DNA from: Kineosporia succinea
Lineage (GTDB): Bacteria > Actinomycetota > Actinomycetes > Actinomycetales > Kineosporiaceae
Assembly: GCF_030811555.1 (NCBI RefSeq)
Contig: NZ_JAUSQZ010000001.1
Coordinates: 7,189,241 to 7,253,240, forward strand
Direction: 5' to 3'
Length of the DNA: 64,000 bases
Shown: piece after piece, positions 8,206-15,663 of the stretch
How positions within the stretch are numbered: the stretch's first letter is position 1
How the letters are laid out: each line of letters opens with the position of its first letter
Translations under genes and position numbers: made by a program
Notes under the pieces: model-generated
What the model was told of the DNA's origin: nothing
Databases searched by the model: none
The model's input: only the letters and a program-made list of their open reading frames with translations

Positions 8206-8246
8206 ACGTGGTGGCCGGGCCGAGAGGGCCCGGCCACCACGTTTTT
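8206..8246 (+). terminator. strong intrinsic terminator of the rha operon
   Basis: A 16-bp perfect stem (8206-8221 with 8227-8242), loop GAGAG and a TTTTT run (8242-8246), starting 18 nt after the rhaS stop. It also separates this operon from the convergent thiamin operon. Confidence 0.92.
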
Positions 8247-8259
8247 CGTGTGGTCAGGG

Positions 8260-9687
8260 CTACTGCGCGAAGAACTCCCGCTCCAGCTGGGCCGAGCGCT
8301 CGAACGCCCGCCACATCGACTCCCGTACCACCGGGGTCGCCGCGCCCGCCGCGCGGTCGGTGATGCGCCGCGCGGCCGCCGCGGACTCGTGGAACACCGG
8401 GTCCGCGTACATCGTGATCCAGTCGGCGTAAGGGTTCCCGGCCGGGTCCAGCCTCGCCCCGATGTCCGCGTACATCCAGTAGCACGGCAGCACAGCGGCC
8501 ACACCGTGCTCGTAGCCCTGATCGACCGCGCTCCGAAGATGGTCGAGATAGCGTTCGGTCACCGGGCTCTTCGCCGGCCGTGGCTCGGTGAGCCAGGTCC
8601 GGTGCAGCGCGGTCTCGGTGGTCAGGCAGGCGAGGGCCGCCGTGGTCCAGAAGGCCCGCTCCACCGGCTCTCGCGCCATCTGCGCGAGGCGGCTCAGCAC
8701 GCTCGCGTAGCCTTCCAGATAGTGGACGTCCTGTGCGAGATACGCTGCGAAGCGGGCTTTGTCGAGACTTCCGTCGGCGAGACCGGTGAGGAACGGGTCG
8801 CGGTCGGTGGCCTCACGCAGTTCCGCGATGCGGGCCCACCACTCGGCGCTCGCACTGGTGATCAGGCCGCCGCGCTGCCACAGGCCGGCGAAGTGGCTCA
8901 CCGGCCCGTGTCCCTGCCCGACCTCGAGTTCCTCACCGTGACGCAGGCTTTCGGTCAGCCACTGCCGGGACCGGTCGATGCTCGTGAACCAGTCGCCGGT
9001 GGCGGTCTGCCAGGTCGCGACGGCCGACGACAGCGAGCAGCCGGTGCCGTGCGTGGCGCGGGTCGCGATCCGGGGTGACTCCAGGGGCCGCACCGAATCG
9101 AACGCGTCGGCCTCGACCAGGGCGTCACACACCACGTCACCCGGCAGATGGCCACCCTTGGCCAGCACCCGGACACCCCAGCGACGGGACACCTCGAGGG
9201 ACTGGGCGACCACGTCGTCCCACATCGTCGCCTCTGACCGGCCCGACAGCACCGCGAGTTCGGGAACATTGGGCGTGACCAGGCCCGCCAGCGGCAGGAT
9301 CTCGCGCAGTGCCTCCTCGGCCTCGCAGCTCAGCAGGCGGTCTCCGCTGGTGGCGACCATGACCGGGTCGATCACCACGATCGGCGGACGCGTGGCCCGC
9401 AGCCAGTCGCCGACCGTGGCGATCACCTCCGGATCACCCAGCATGCCGATCTTGACGGCGTCGATCGCGACGTCGTCACTGACGGAATCCAGCTGCTCCC
9501 GCAGGAATTCGGCCGGTGGCGTGTGCACCGACCGGACGCCCCGGGTGTTCTGGGCCACGAGCGCGGTGACGACGGCCATGCCGTACCCGCCGTTGGCGGC
9601 GATGCTCTTGAGGTCGGCCTGGATGCCCGCTCCCCCGGTCGGATCGGTGCCGGCGATCGACAGGACGCGGGGAGTCTTCGTGTTCAT
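8260..9687 (-). CDS. thiD: bifunctional HMP-P kinase / thiaminase II-type hydrolase (ThiD-TenA fusion)
   Basis: 475 residues with two domains. Residues 1 to about 260 are ThiD: SIAGTDPTGGAGIQADLK at the N-terminus, KIGMLG, VIDPVMVATSG and THGTGCSLSSA (anion hole and catalytic Cys). It phosphorylates hydroxymethylpyrimidine (phosphate). Residues from about 265 on are TenA: ARIAELREATDRDPFL, an EGYA motif and VLPCYWMYADIG carrying the active-site Cys. It hydrolyses aminopyrimidine breakdown products for salvage. The start overlaps the thiE stop by 4 nt (9684-9687). It is the last gene of the riboswitch-led thiamin operon. This domain fusion is known from actinobacteria and fungi. Confidence 0.93.
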   Translation of the reverse strand: MNTKTPRVLSIAGTDPTGGAGIQADLKSIAANGGYGMAVVTALVAQNTRGVRSVHTPPAEFLREQLDSVSDDVAIDAVKIGMLGDPEVIATVGDWLRATRPPIVVIDPVMVATSGDRLLSCEAEEALREILPLAGLVTPNVPELAVLSGRSEATMWDDVVAQSLEVSRRWGVRVLAKGGHLPGDVVCDALVEADAFDSVRPLESPRIATRATHGTGCSLSSAVATWQTATGDWFTSIDRSRQWLTESLRHGEELEVGQGHGPVSHFAGLWQRGGLITSASAEWWARIAELREATDRDPFLTGLADGSLDKARFAAYLAQDVHYLEGYASVLSRLAQMAREPVERAFWTTAALACLTTETALHRTWLTEPRPAKSPVTERYLDHLRSAVDQGYEHGVAAVLPCYWMYADIGARLDPAGNPYADWITMYADPVFHESAAAARRITDRAAGAATPVVRESMWRAFERSAQLEREFFAQ

Positions 9688-10340
9688 GCGCCGCCGGTCC
9701 AGGCGCGGCGGTACTCGGCGGCGGCGCGGGCCGGATCGGGTGCGGCGCAGATGCCACTGACCACCGCGATCCCGGCCAGGGCACTGCCGCGCAGGCCGTG
9801 GGCGTCGTCGACCTTGACGCCACCGATCGCGACGGCCGGGAGGGCGGAGAGCTGGGCGCGGGCGCGCATGCCGTCGATGCCGAGCGGGGGCGGGGCATCC
9901 GGCTTGGTGTCGGTGGCCCGCAGCACGCCGATACCGATGTAGTCGACGTGCGCCGAACTCGTCGCCGCTGCCGCGATCTGGTCGGGATGCGCCGCGCTGA
10001 GGCCGAGAACGGCGTCGGGGCCGATGATCCGGCGTGTCGTCTCCACGGGCAGGTCGCGCTGACCCAGATGAACGCCGGACACCCGGGCCCCGAGCTCCCG
10101 GGCGGCCAGGTAGACGTCGACGCGGTCGTTGACGAGAAGCGTGACGTGATGCGGGATCACGTCGGCGATCTCGAGCACCGTGCGCAGGAAGACCGCCGCG
10201 GGCTCGTGCTTCTCACGCACCTGCACGGCGGTGACGCCACCCTCGGTCGCGGCCCGCACGAGCTCCGGCAGCGGGAGCCCGGCGCGAGAGGCCGCGACCG
10301 CGTCGGTGACGAGGTAGAGGCTGAGGTCGAGGGCGCTCAC
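9684..10340 (-). CDS. thiE: thiamine-phosphate synthase
   Basis: A 218-residue TIM-barrel protein of normal family length. Visible motifs are LYLVTD at the start, TAVQVREK (pyrophosphate-side Arg/Lys), LLVNDRVDVYLA, GVHLGQRDLP, YIGIGVLRATDTK and AIGGV. It joins HMP-PP and thiazole phosphate to give thiamin phosphate, using the products of its neighbours ThiD and ThiM. It is separated by 70 bp from thiM upstream and overlaps thiD downstream. Confidence 0.95.
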   Translation of the reverse strand: MSALDLSLYLVTDAVAASRAGLPLPELVRAATEGGVTAVQVREKHEPAAVFLRTVLEIADVIPHHVTLLVNDRVDVYLAARELGARVSGVHLGQRDLPVETTRRIIGPDAVLGLSAAHPDQIAAAATSSAHVDYIGIGVLRATDTKPDAPPPLGIDGMRARAQLSALPAVAIGGVKVDDAHGLRGSALAGIAVVSGICAAPDPARAAAEYRRAWTGGA

Positions 10341-10410
10341 AGCGTCGCCATCCCGGATCGGGTGACGTTCGTGCGGTCTGGGCGCACGGATCTCACCCGA
10401 CGACGGCGGC

Positions 10411-11229
10411 TCACCGGACCCGCGCCCGGCGCTCGACGTCGTCGCCGGTGATCGAGTACAGCGCGTCGATCAGCTCGACCGCGAAAGAGCCGGGCCCCTG
10501 GGCCTTCGCGGCGGCCTGCTCGGCCGCGATCGTGTAGACGAGCACGGCCGCGGTGGTGGCCGCCAGACGATCCTGCTCGACGGCCGCGAACGCCGCCATC
10601 ACGGCCCCGAGCGCGCACCCGCCGCCGGTCACCCGGGTCAGCAGCTCGTGCCCGTTCGCGACGCGCACGGTTCGGGTTCCGTCGGTGATCAGGTCGACCG
10701 GACCGGAGATCGCGACCACACCGCCTGTCTTGCGGGCGGTTTCGACCGCGACCACCGACGCGGCGTCCACCGACGAGACCGCGTCCACGCCGCGTCCACC
10801 ATTGCCCGCACCGGCCAGCGCGAGAATCTCGGAGGCGTTGCCCCGCACGATACTCGGCCCCAGATCACGCAACTGGTGAGCGAGGGCCGTGCGCACCGGC
10901 AGCGCCCCGATCGCGACCGGGTCGAGCACCCACGGCGTGCCGTGATCGGCCGCGGCCCGCGCCGCGACCTCCATGGCGGCACGCCGCTCGGCGTGCGGAG
11001 TGCCCAGATTGATCAGCAACCCACCCGCCACCGACGCGAAACCCCCTGACTCCTCGGGAATGTCCACCATCGCCGGGGACGCGCCCAGGGCCAGGAGGAC
11101 GTTCGCGGTGAAGTTCACGACGACGTCGTTGGTGATGCAGTGGACCAGCGGCGACTCACGCCTGACCCAGGTCAGGAGCTCGGCGGCCGATTGCGCGGCA
11201 GTCTTCTCGGGTACGGCGAAGCCCGTCAT
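10411..11229 (-). CDS. thiM: hydroxyethylthiazole kinase
   Basis: A 272-residue protein starting at the ATG at 11229, which follows the riboswitch-borne ribosome binding site (AAGGG at 11240-11244); an upstream in-frame start would lie inside the riboswitch. Motifs: [47 protein letters not shown] and [15 protein letters not shown] with the catalytic Cys. It salvages hydroxyethylthiazole. No thiC or thiG is visible nearby, so this operon looks geared to salvage. Confidence 0.95.
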   Translation of the reverse strand: MTGFAVPEKTAAQSAAELLTWVRRESPLVHCITNDVVVNFTANVLLALGASPAMVDIPEESGGFASVAGGLLINLGTPHAERRAAMEVAARAAADHGTPWVLDPVAIGALPVRTALAHQLRDLGPSIVRGNASEILALAGAGNGGRGVDAVSSVDAASVVAVETARKTGGVVAISGPVDLITDGTRTVRVANGHELLTRVTGGGCALGAVMAAFAAVEQDRLAATTAAVLVYTIAAEQAAAKAQGPGSFAVELIDALYSITGDDVERRARVR

Positions 11230-11236
11230 CCGAAGA

Positions 11237-11316
11237 CATCCCTTCGTCAGTGCTAACTGAATCAGGTTCGACGGGTGTGATCTCAGCCCCCGTTCGGTGG
11301 GGGCACCCCGTGTCTC
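11237..11316 (-). ncRNA. TPP riboswitch (THI element)
   Basis: Read on the minus strand this is a textbook THI box: a GGGGTGC 5' element, a short hairpin, GGCTGAGA, then ACCCGTCGAACCTGAT, CAGTTAGCACTG and GAAGGGATG. The 3' element contains the thiM ribosome binding site, so TPP binding would hide it and block translation of thiM. Confidence 0.95.
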
Positions 11317-11420
11317 TTCCGCCCCGACCCTGCCACTTCCGCCGTCACAGTGCAAGAGTCCTGGTGGTCGGGAATGCGCCGTCGGGAATGCGCCGGCGTT
11401 CCCCGGGGTTGCCGCCGGTC

Positions 11421-12110
11421 ATGACAACGATCGGGCTCATCGGAAGCGGGAACATCGGCAGCACCGTCGCACGCCTGGCGATCGCCGGCGGACACGACGT
11501 GGTGCTCAGCAACAGCCGGGGCCCGGAGACCCTGGCCGGCCTGGTTGCCGAGCTCGGGCCGAAGGCCCGTGCAGCGACGGCGGCCGAGGCCGCGCAGGCG
11601 GGTGACATCGTCGTCGTGACGGTGCCGCTGAAGAACTATCGCGAGGTCCCGGTGGAACCGCTGCGGGGCAAGGTCGTCATCGACACGAACAACTACTACC
11701 CCGACCGCGACGGGCAGATCGCCGAGCTCGACGACGAATCGACCACCACCTCGGAGCTTCTGCAGGCGCATCTGCCGGAGTCGAAGGTGGTCAAGGGGTT
11801 CAACCACATCTTCTTCGTGCACCTGGCGGCCCTGGCCCGTCCGTCGGGCGCCGCCGACCGCTCCGCTCTCCTGATCGCCGGGGACGACGCGTCCGCCAAG
11901 AAGGTCGTCACCGAGTTCTTCGACTCGATCGGCTACGACGCGGTCGACGCCGGGGCACTGGCCGAGGGCTGGCGTTTCCAGCGGGACACCCCGGCCTACG
12001 TGACGCCGTACGTGGACAAGGAGAAGGGTTTCGACGGGCCGGCGGCGCCGGCCGGTGAGGCCGCGCTGCGGCAGGGGCTGGACGCGGCGAAGCGGTACCG
12101 CGACCTCTGA
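11421..12110 (+). CDS. NADPH-dependent F420 reductase-like oxidoreductase
   Basis: A 229-residue Rossmann protein. GLIGSGNIGSTVARLAIAGG gives the dinucleotide-binding GxGxxG, and NSRGPETL the NADP-type 2' phosphate pocket. IVVVTVPLKNY, VIDTNNYY and VKGFNHIF match the F420H2:NADP reductase / NADP-oxidoreductase coenzyme F420-dependent family. It may reduce F420 or another substrate with NADPH. The ATG at 11421 begins exactly at the Rossmann fold; longer in-frame extensions upstream overlap the thiM riboswitch region and are unlikely. It is divergent from the thiamin operon. Confidence 0.8.
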   Translation: MTTIGLIGSGNIGSTVARLAIAGGHDVVLSNSRGPETLAGLVAELGPKARAATAAEAAQAGDIVVVTVPLKNYREVPVEPLRGKVVIDTNNYYPDRDGQIAELDDESTTTSELLQAHLPESKVVKGFNHIFFVHLAALARPSGAADRSALLIAGDDASAKKVVTEFFDSIGYDAVDAGALAEGWRFQRDTPAYVTPYVDKEKGFDGPAAPAGEAALRQGLDAAKRYRDL

Positions 12111-12160
12111 CGCCCGGCGCCCGGCGGGGCGGAGATCCGGGGTCAGTAACCTTTTTCACC

Positions 12161-12316
12161 GTGTCCCGGATCTCCCGCTTAGCCCAGCTCCTCACCGACG
12201 TCCTGGCCCCGGCCCACCTCGTGACCCTCACGGTGCTGGTGATCGCCTGCTCGGCGTCGGGCCTGCTCGGGCCGGGGTGGCCGGCGGGTCGCTCATCCCG
12301 CTGGTGCCGCCCTGAC
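12161..12316 (+). pseudogene. remnant of a PAP2-type phosphoesterase, frameshifted and truncated
   Basis: From the GTG at 12161 the frame reads MSRISRLAQLLTDVLAPAHL and a hydrophobic segment ending ASGLLGPG. The continuation GGSLIPLVPP lies in another frame and soon stops. The first part resembles the start of actinobacterial PA-phosphatase-related membrane proteins (a ...LAP.HLV... segment followed by a transmembrane helix). Only about 50 codons survive, so this appears to be a decayed gene. The family assignment is from memory of the N-terminal pattern and is tentative. Confidence 0.3.
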
Positions 12317-12343
12317 GGTTCGCGTCCGGCGGTCGAACAGCGA

Positions 12344-12375
12344 AGGGCCTGATCCGGCGCACCGGATCAGGCCCT
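12344..12375 (-). terminator. hairpin terminator of the secreted repeat-protein gene
   Basis: A 14-bp perfect stem (12344-12357 with 12362-12375) with a 4-nt loop, starting 16 nt after the stop of the minus-strand gene. There is no T-run in that direction. It could also serve the plus-strand side. Confidence 0.7.
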
Positions 12376-12391
12376 CACTCGCACCGCGGTC

Positions 12392-14815
12392 CTACTCAGG
12401 CTGACCGAGATCGAAGAACGTCGGCGTCCCGTCCCTGTCGTCCGTCGGAGTCGGCTCCACGGCCTTGCGCGCCGACTTCGCCGAGGCCAGGTCGGGTTTC
12501 GTGGCCTCGCTGAAGTCCACGATCTGCGTGTTGCCGTTGGGGATGCGGGCGATCATGCCGAACCGCGCCATCTGGGTGTCGTTCCAGCGCAGCGGGGTCG
12601 GGTCGGTCGCCAGCTTGTTCAGGAACACCTTCCAGGACGTCCAGGTGCTCGACGCCTTTGTGACCTCCGCGGTCCAGGCCAGATACCCGTCGGCGGAACG
12701 GGCGAAGACCTGCGCCGTGCCGTCCACCGGCTCCACCACGGCCGCGACCGGGCCGGCCGCCTTCAGTCCAGGCACCTCCTGGTACGTCTTCGGCCAGGCC
12801 CCGCCCAGGTCCTGCAGCTGGGTCATGACCGTGCCGTCCGCCAGCGTCACGAAAACCCGCAGGCGATCCTTGAACACGGCTACCTGCGGCGTCGCCCTGG
12901 CGTCCAGAGCGTCGGCCGAGGGCTTGCCGAGGCTGGTCCACGACGTGATCGCGACCCCCGGCGTGTACGGCGTGACGACGATCGTGCCCGCGGTCGTGCG
13001 GGCGAAGAGCTGCATACCGCCGGACGCGTCGGTCACCACCGTGGGCGCCTCGGCGAGGGTGGTGTTGACCAGTTTGGTCCACGGGCCGAACGAGCCGTTG
13101 GCCGCGGTCTGGGTCTGGGCCCAGAGAGCGCCGGTGGAGTTCACGCCGAACTGGACGATCCGGCCGTCCGCGACCCGCCCGCCGCTCGGCGTCGAGGAGA
13201 TCGAACCGCCCAGTGCCGTCCAGGAACTCGGCCAGGCGCCGGTGGCCGCGCTGGTCTGGACCTTGTCCCAGCTCAGCGCGTTCGTGCGGCGCCCGACGAT
13301 CGACAGGAGCCGGTTGGGCTGCTGCAGCATCAGGGGAGTGCCGGTGAACGTCTCACCGTCGGAGATCGTCGTGTACTCGGTGTCCCCGGCGTTGAGGATC
13401 TCCGGGTCGGGGATGTGCGCGTGCACGAGCTGACCGGCGTTGTTCGTGAACGACAGCTCGATCGGGCCGGGCACCGAGCTGTCGGCACCGGTGGCCTGGA
13501 ACGCGGCGGTGCGGCTGTTGCTCTCCACGTCGAGCTGGGGCAGCGGGTCGGCGAACCAGCCCTCGAGCTCCACGTAGACGTTCACCGCGGCGCCGGAGAC
13601 GTTCTTGATCGTGACCTTGCCGTCGGTGCCCGGTTTCACGGGCGCCATGTTCGACCGGGTGGCGCTGGCGATTCCGTTGGTCACGGCCGTGGCGGGCTCC
13701 GTGGTGCCGGTGGGCCAGGCCTTGACCGGCAGGGTGCTGCCGACGTCACCGGTGGCCGCGACGTGGACGTTCAGCAGGGCGGCCGCGACGTTCTCGACCG
13801 GAAGACCGTTGGCCCCGCCCACCTGGACGTCGGCCGAGGCGCCCGCGGCGAGAGGCTGCGGGCTGGTGCCGGAACGGGTGTCGTACAGGCGGCCGGAGTT
13901 CGACAACCGGTAGCCGGCGCCCGTGGTCGCCGAACCGGTCCAGTAACCGAACACATCGATGACGACGTTCACGGCGGCGGCCCCGGTGCTGTTGCGCACG
14001 GTGAACTTGCCACCGGACAGCTTCGCCGACAGGCCGGACGACGTGTTGCCCGACAGGTAGTTGAACGCGTTGCCGCCGGTCGTCGCCGTGCCCGGTGCCA
14101 GGAACAGCGTGCCGGTCGCCGTCGCACCCGCCACATAGACGTTCACATAGACGGCGCTGGCCGTGGTCGGCACCAGCGTGGTCGGGATCGTGATGGTGCG
14201 GTTGCCGCCGGCCGCGATCGTCGCCTGTGTCGTCCCCGTCCCGTTGCGGGTGTCGACCATGCGGGTCTGTGTCACGGGGACGAACCCGCCGGCACCGCTC
14301 GAGCTCGAGGTGGCCGTCGTGAAATACCCCTGGACATCGAGGATCACGTTGACTTCACCGGCGCTGTTCTCGACCGTGACCCTGCCGTCCGCGCTGACCG
14401 GAAGGGCCGAGGTGGTCGACAGGTTGGCGTTGGCCGCGAGCGAATGGATCACCGAGTCCGCCGACTTGGTGCCGTCGCTCGGCCAGATGCGGAGCACCAT
14501 GCCTTCCGTCGGGCCGAGCACCGAGACGGTCGCCATGACCGCGGTGACGCCCGTGGCCGGGACACTGCCGACGCCGGTGACCTGGATCGTGGTCGGCGTC
14601 TCCTTCTGGAGCTTCCCCGCCTTGGGCACACCGACGACCGGGTCGCGGGTGTCCATCACCCGGGTGCCGGTGGTCAGCGAGATGTAGTCACCACCGCCGG
14701 AAACCGCGTCGGCACCGGCTGTCTCAGATCCGACGACCACCCCGGTGGCGGCCAGAACCGCAGCCACCGCCGCCGACAGCCAGATCCGCTTTCTCCCATG
14801 TTCTTTCCTGGACAA
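12392..14815 (-). CDS. secreted triple beta-repeat protein with C-terminal propeller/lectin-like domain
   Basis: An 807-residue protein from the TTG at 14815, chosen because AAGG sits 6 nt upstream; a TTG at 14830 lacks a site. The signal peptide has a basic N-region (SRKEHGRKR) and a hydrophobic core ending near AGADA. Three homologous beta-rich repeats of about 130 residues follow, each with an R(M/L)xDTR motif near the start (RVMDTRD, RMVDTRN, RLYDTRS) and a V.V.(D/E)(V/L).G(Y/W)(F/W) end. A C-terminal part of about 350 residues with recurring SW..LGG / GRIVQFGVN-like units suggests a PLL-type beta-propeller lectin. No catalytic residues are evident. It is probably a wall-exposed adhesin or glycan binder. 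Confidence 0.8.
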   Translation of the reverse strand: MSRKEHGRKRIWLSAAVAAVLAATGVVVGSETAGADAVSGGGDYISLTTGTRVMDTRDPVVGVPKAGKLQKETPTTIQVTGVGSVPATGVTAVMATVSVLGPTEGMVLRIWPSDGTKSADSVIHSLAANANLSTTSALPVSADGRVTVENSAGEVNVILDVQGYFTTATSSSSGAGGFVPVTQTRMVDTRNGTGTTQATIAAGGNRTITIPTTLVPTTASAVYVNVYVAGATATGTLFLAPGTATTGGNAFNYLSGNTSSGLSAKLSGGKFTVRNSTGAAAVNVVIDVFGYWTGSATTGAGYRLSNSGRLYDTRSGTSPQPLAAGASADVQVGGANGLPVENVAAALLNVHVAATGDVGSTLPVKAWPTGTTEPATAVTNGIASATRSNMAPVKPGTDGKVTIKNVSGAAVNVYVELEGWFADPLPQLDVESNSRTAAFQATGADSSVPGPIELSFTNNAGQLVHAHIPDPEILNAGDTEYTTISDGETFTGTPLMLQQPNRLLSIVGRRTNALSWDKVQTSAATGAWPSSWTALGGSISSTPSGGRVADGRIVQFGVNSTGALWAQTQTAANGSFGPWTKLVNTTLAEAPTVVTDASGGMQLFARTTAGTIVVTPYTPGVAITSWTSLGKPSADALDARATPQVAVFKDRLRVFVTLADGTVMTQLQDLGGAWPKTYQEVPGLKAAGPVAAVVEPVDGTAQVFARSADGYLAWTAEVTKASSTWTSWKVFLNKLATDPTPLRWNDTQMARFGMIARIPNGNTQIVDFSEATKPDLASAKSARKAVEPTPTDDRDGTPTFFDLGQPE

Positions 14816-14943
14816 GGTCCACCTTTTCAACGAGCAGAACGTGCCCTCCCCGGAGGCGGGTCGAGCTCCCGAGGGTTCTGCTGGAGCGAGATCGGCACGG
14901 CTCTTCGGGCCGTATGAGGGCGCCGACCATCACCGGGCGTACG

Positions 14944-14962
14944 TGCCCGGAAATCTCGGGCA
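14944..14962 (-). terminator. small hairpin after the immunity gene
   Basis: TGCCCG (14944-14949) pairs with CGGGCA (14957-14962) across a 7-nt loop, directly after the stop codon at 14963. It may end the Rhs-immunity transcript. Confidence 0.35.
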
Positions 14963-15646
14963 TCAGGAGAACAGTTCGGCCACCCGGTCGAACGCCTCCG
15001 GCAGCGTGACCACATCAACGCGCCGCTGCCCGCGGTCCGGATCGATCCTCTCGACGCGAACCGTGCCGTCCGCCAGCGGGACAACGATCGCCACACGCCC
15101 CCGGGGGGTCCCCAGCGGAGCGTCGAAGCGCAGGGCGCCATGGCTCAGACCGGGAAAGATCTCCCGCAACCGGGTGTCCGCATACGCGGCCTCGACCAGC
15201 GGGCGTTCTTCCCGGCACCAGTCGGCGGTCAGGAGCTCCCGCCACTGAGCGGCGGTGGACTCGCCCTGCTCGTAGGCCCGGGCTCCGCTTCCGATCCAGA
15301 CGAAGGGAAAGCGAGCGTCCAGATCCTCGAGAGAGACTCCCCCGCGAAAGTCGGCCAGGAATTCCACGAGAGCGTCGAGGTCGTCCGTCGCTCCCTCGAG
15401 AAGGACGATGCGGGATTCCGGAGCCGCACTGAACAGGAACTTTCGCTGGTCGGACGCCGGGGTCACGAATACCGGGCTGCGGCCCGTGTCGATTTCAGCC
15501 GTTGCCCTGAAGGCTTCTCCGGGGTCGCCCGAACGACGTGAGACCCCGATGTCCAGCTTCCGTTCCCGCGCGGCTCGGGCGATGGCCAGGTCAAGGCCGC
15601 CTGCGGCCACGACATCCCCGTAGAGGCCGGTCTCCAGCGGATTCAT
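14963..15646 (-). CDS. presumed immunity protein for the HINT-Rhs toxin (DUF6193-like)
   Basis: A 227-residue soluble protein without signal peptide or membrane segment. The ATG at 15646 has GGAGG 8 nt upstream and lies 17 nt after the stop of the giant Rhs gene. That position, directly behind the toxin tail on the same strand, is the normal place for a cognate immunity gene. The sequence (WRELLTADW, LVEAAYADTRLREIFPGLSH, LRFD, IVVPLADGTVRVERID) resembles actinobacterial proteins I remember as DUF6193. That link is from memory and unconfirmed. The immunity role is inferred from context. Confidence 0.6.
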   Translation of the reverse strand: MNPLETGLYGDVVAAGGLDLAIARAARERKLDIGVSRRSGDPGEAFRATAEIDTGRSPVFVTPASDQRKFLFSAAPESRIVLLEGATDDLDALVEFLADFRGGVSLEDLDARFPFVWIGSGARAYEQGESTAAQWRELLTADWCREERPLVEAAYADTRLREIFPGLSHGALRFDAPLGTPRGRVAIVVPLADGTVRVERIDPDRGQRRVDVVTLPEAFDRVAELFS

Positions 15647-15663
15647 CTCGTTCGCCTCCCTGA

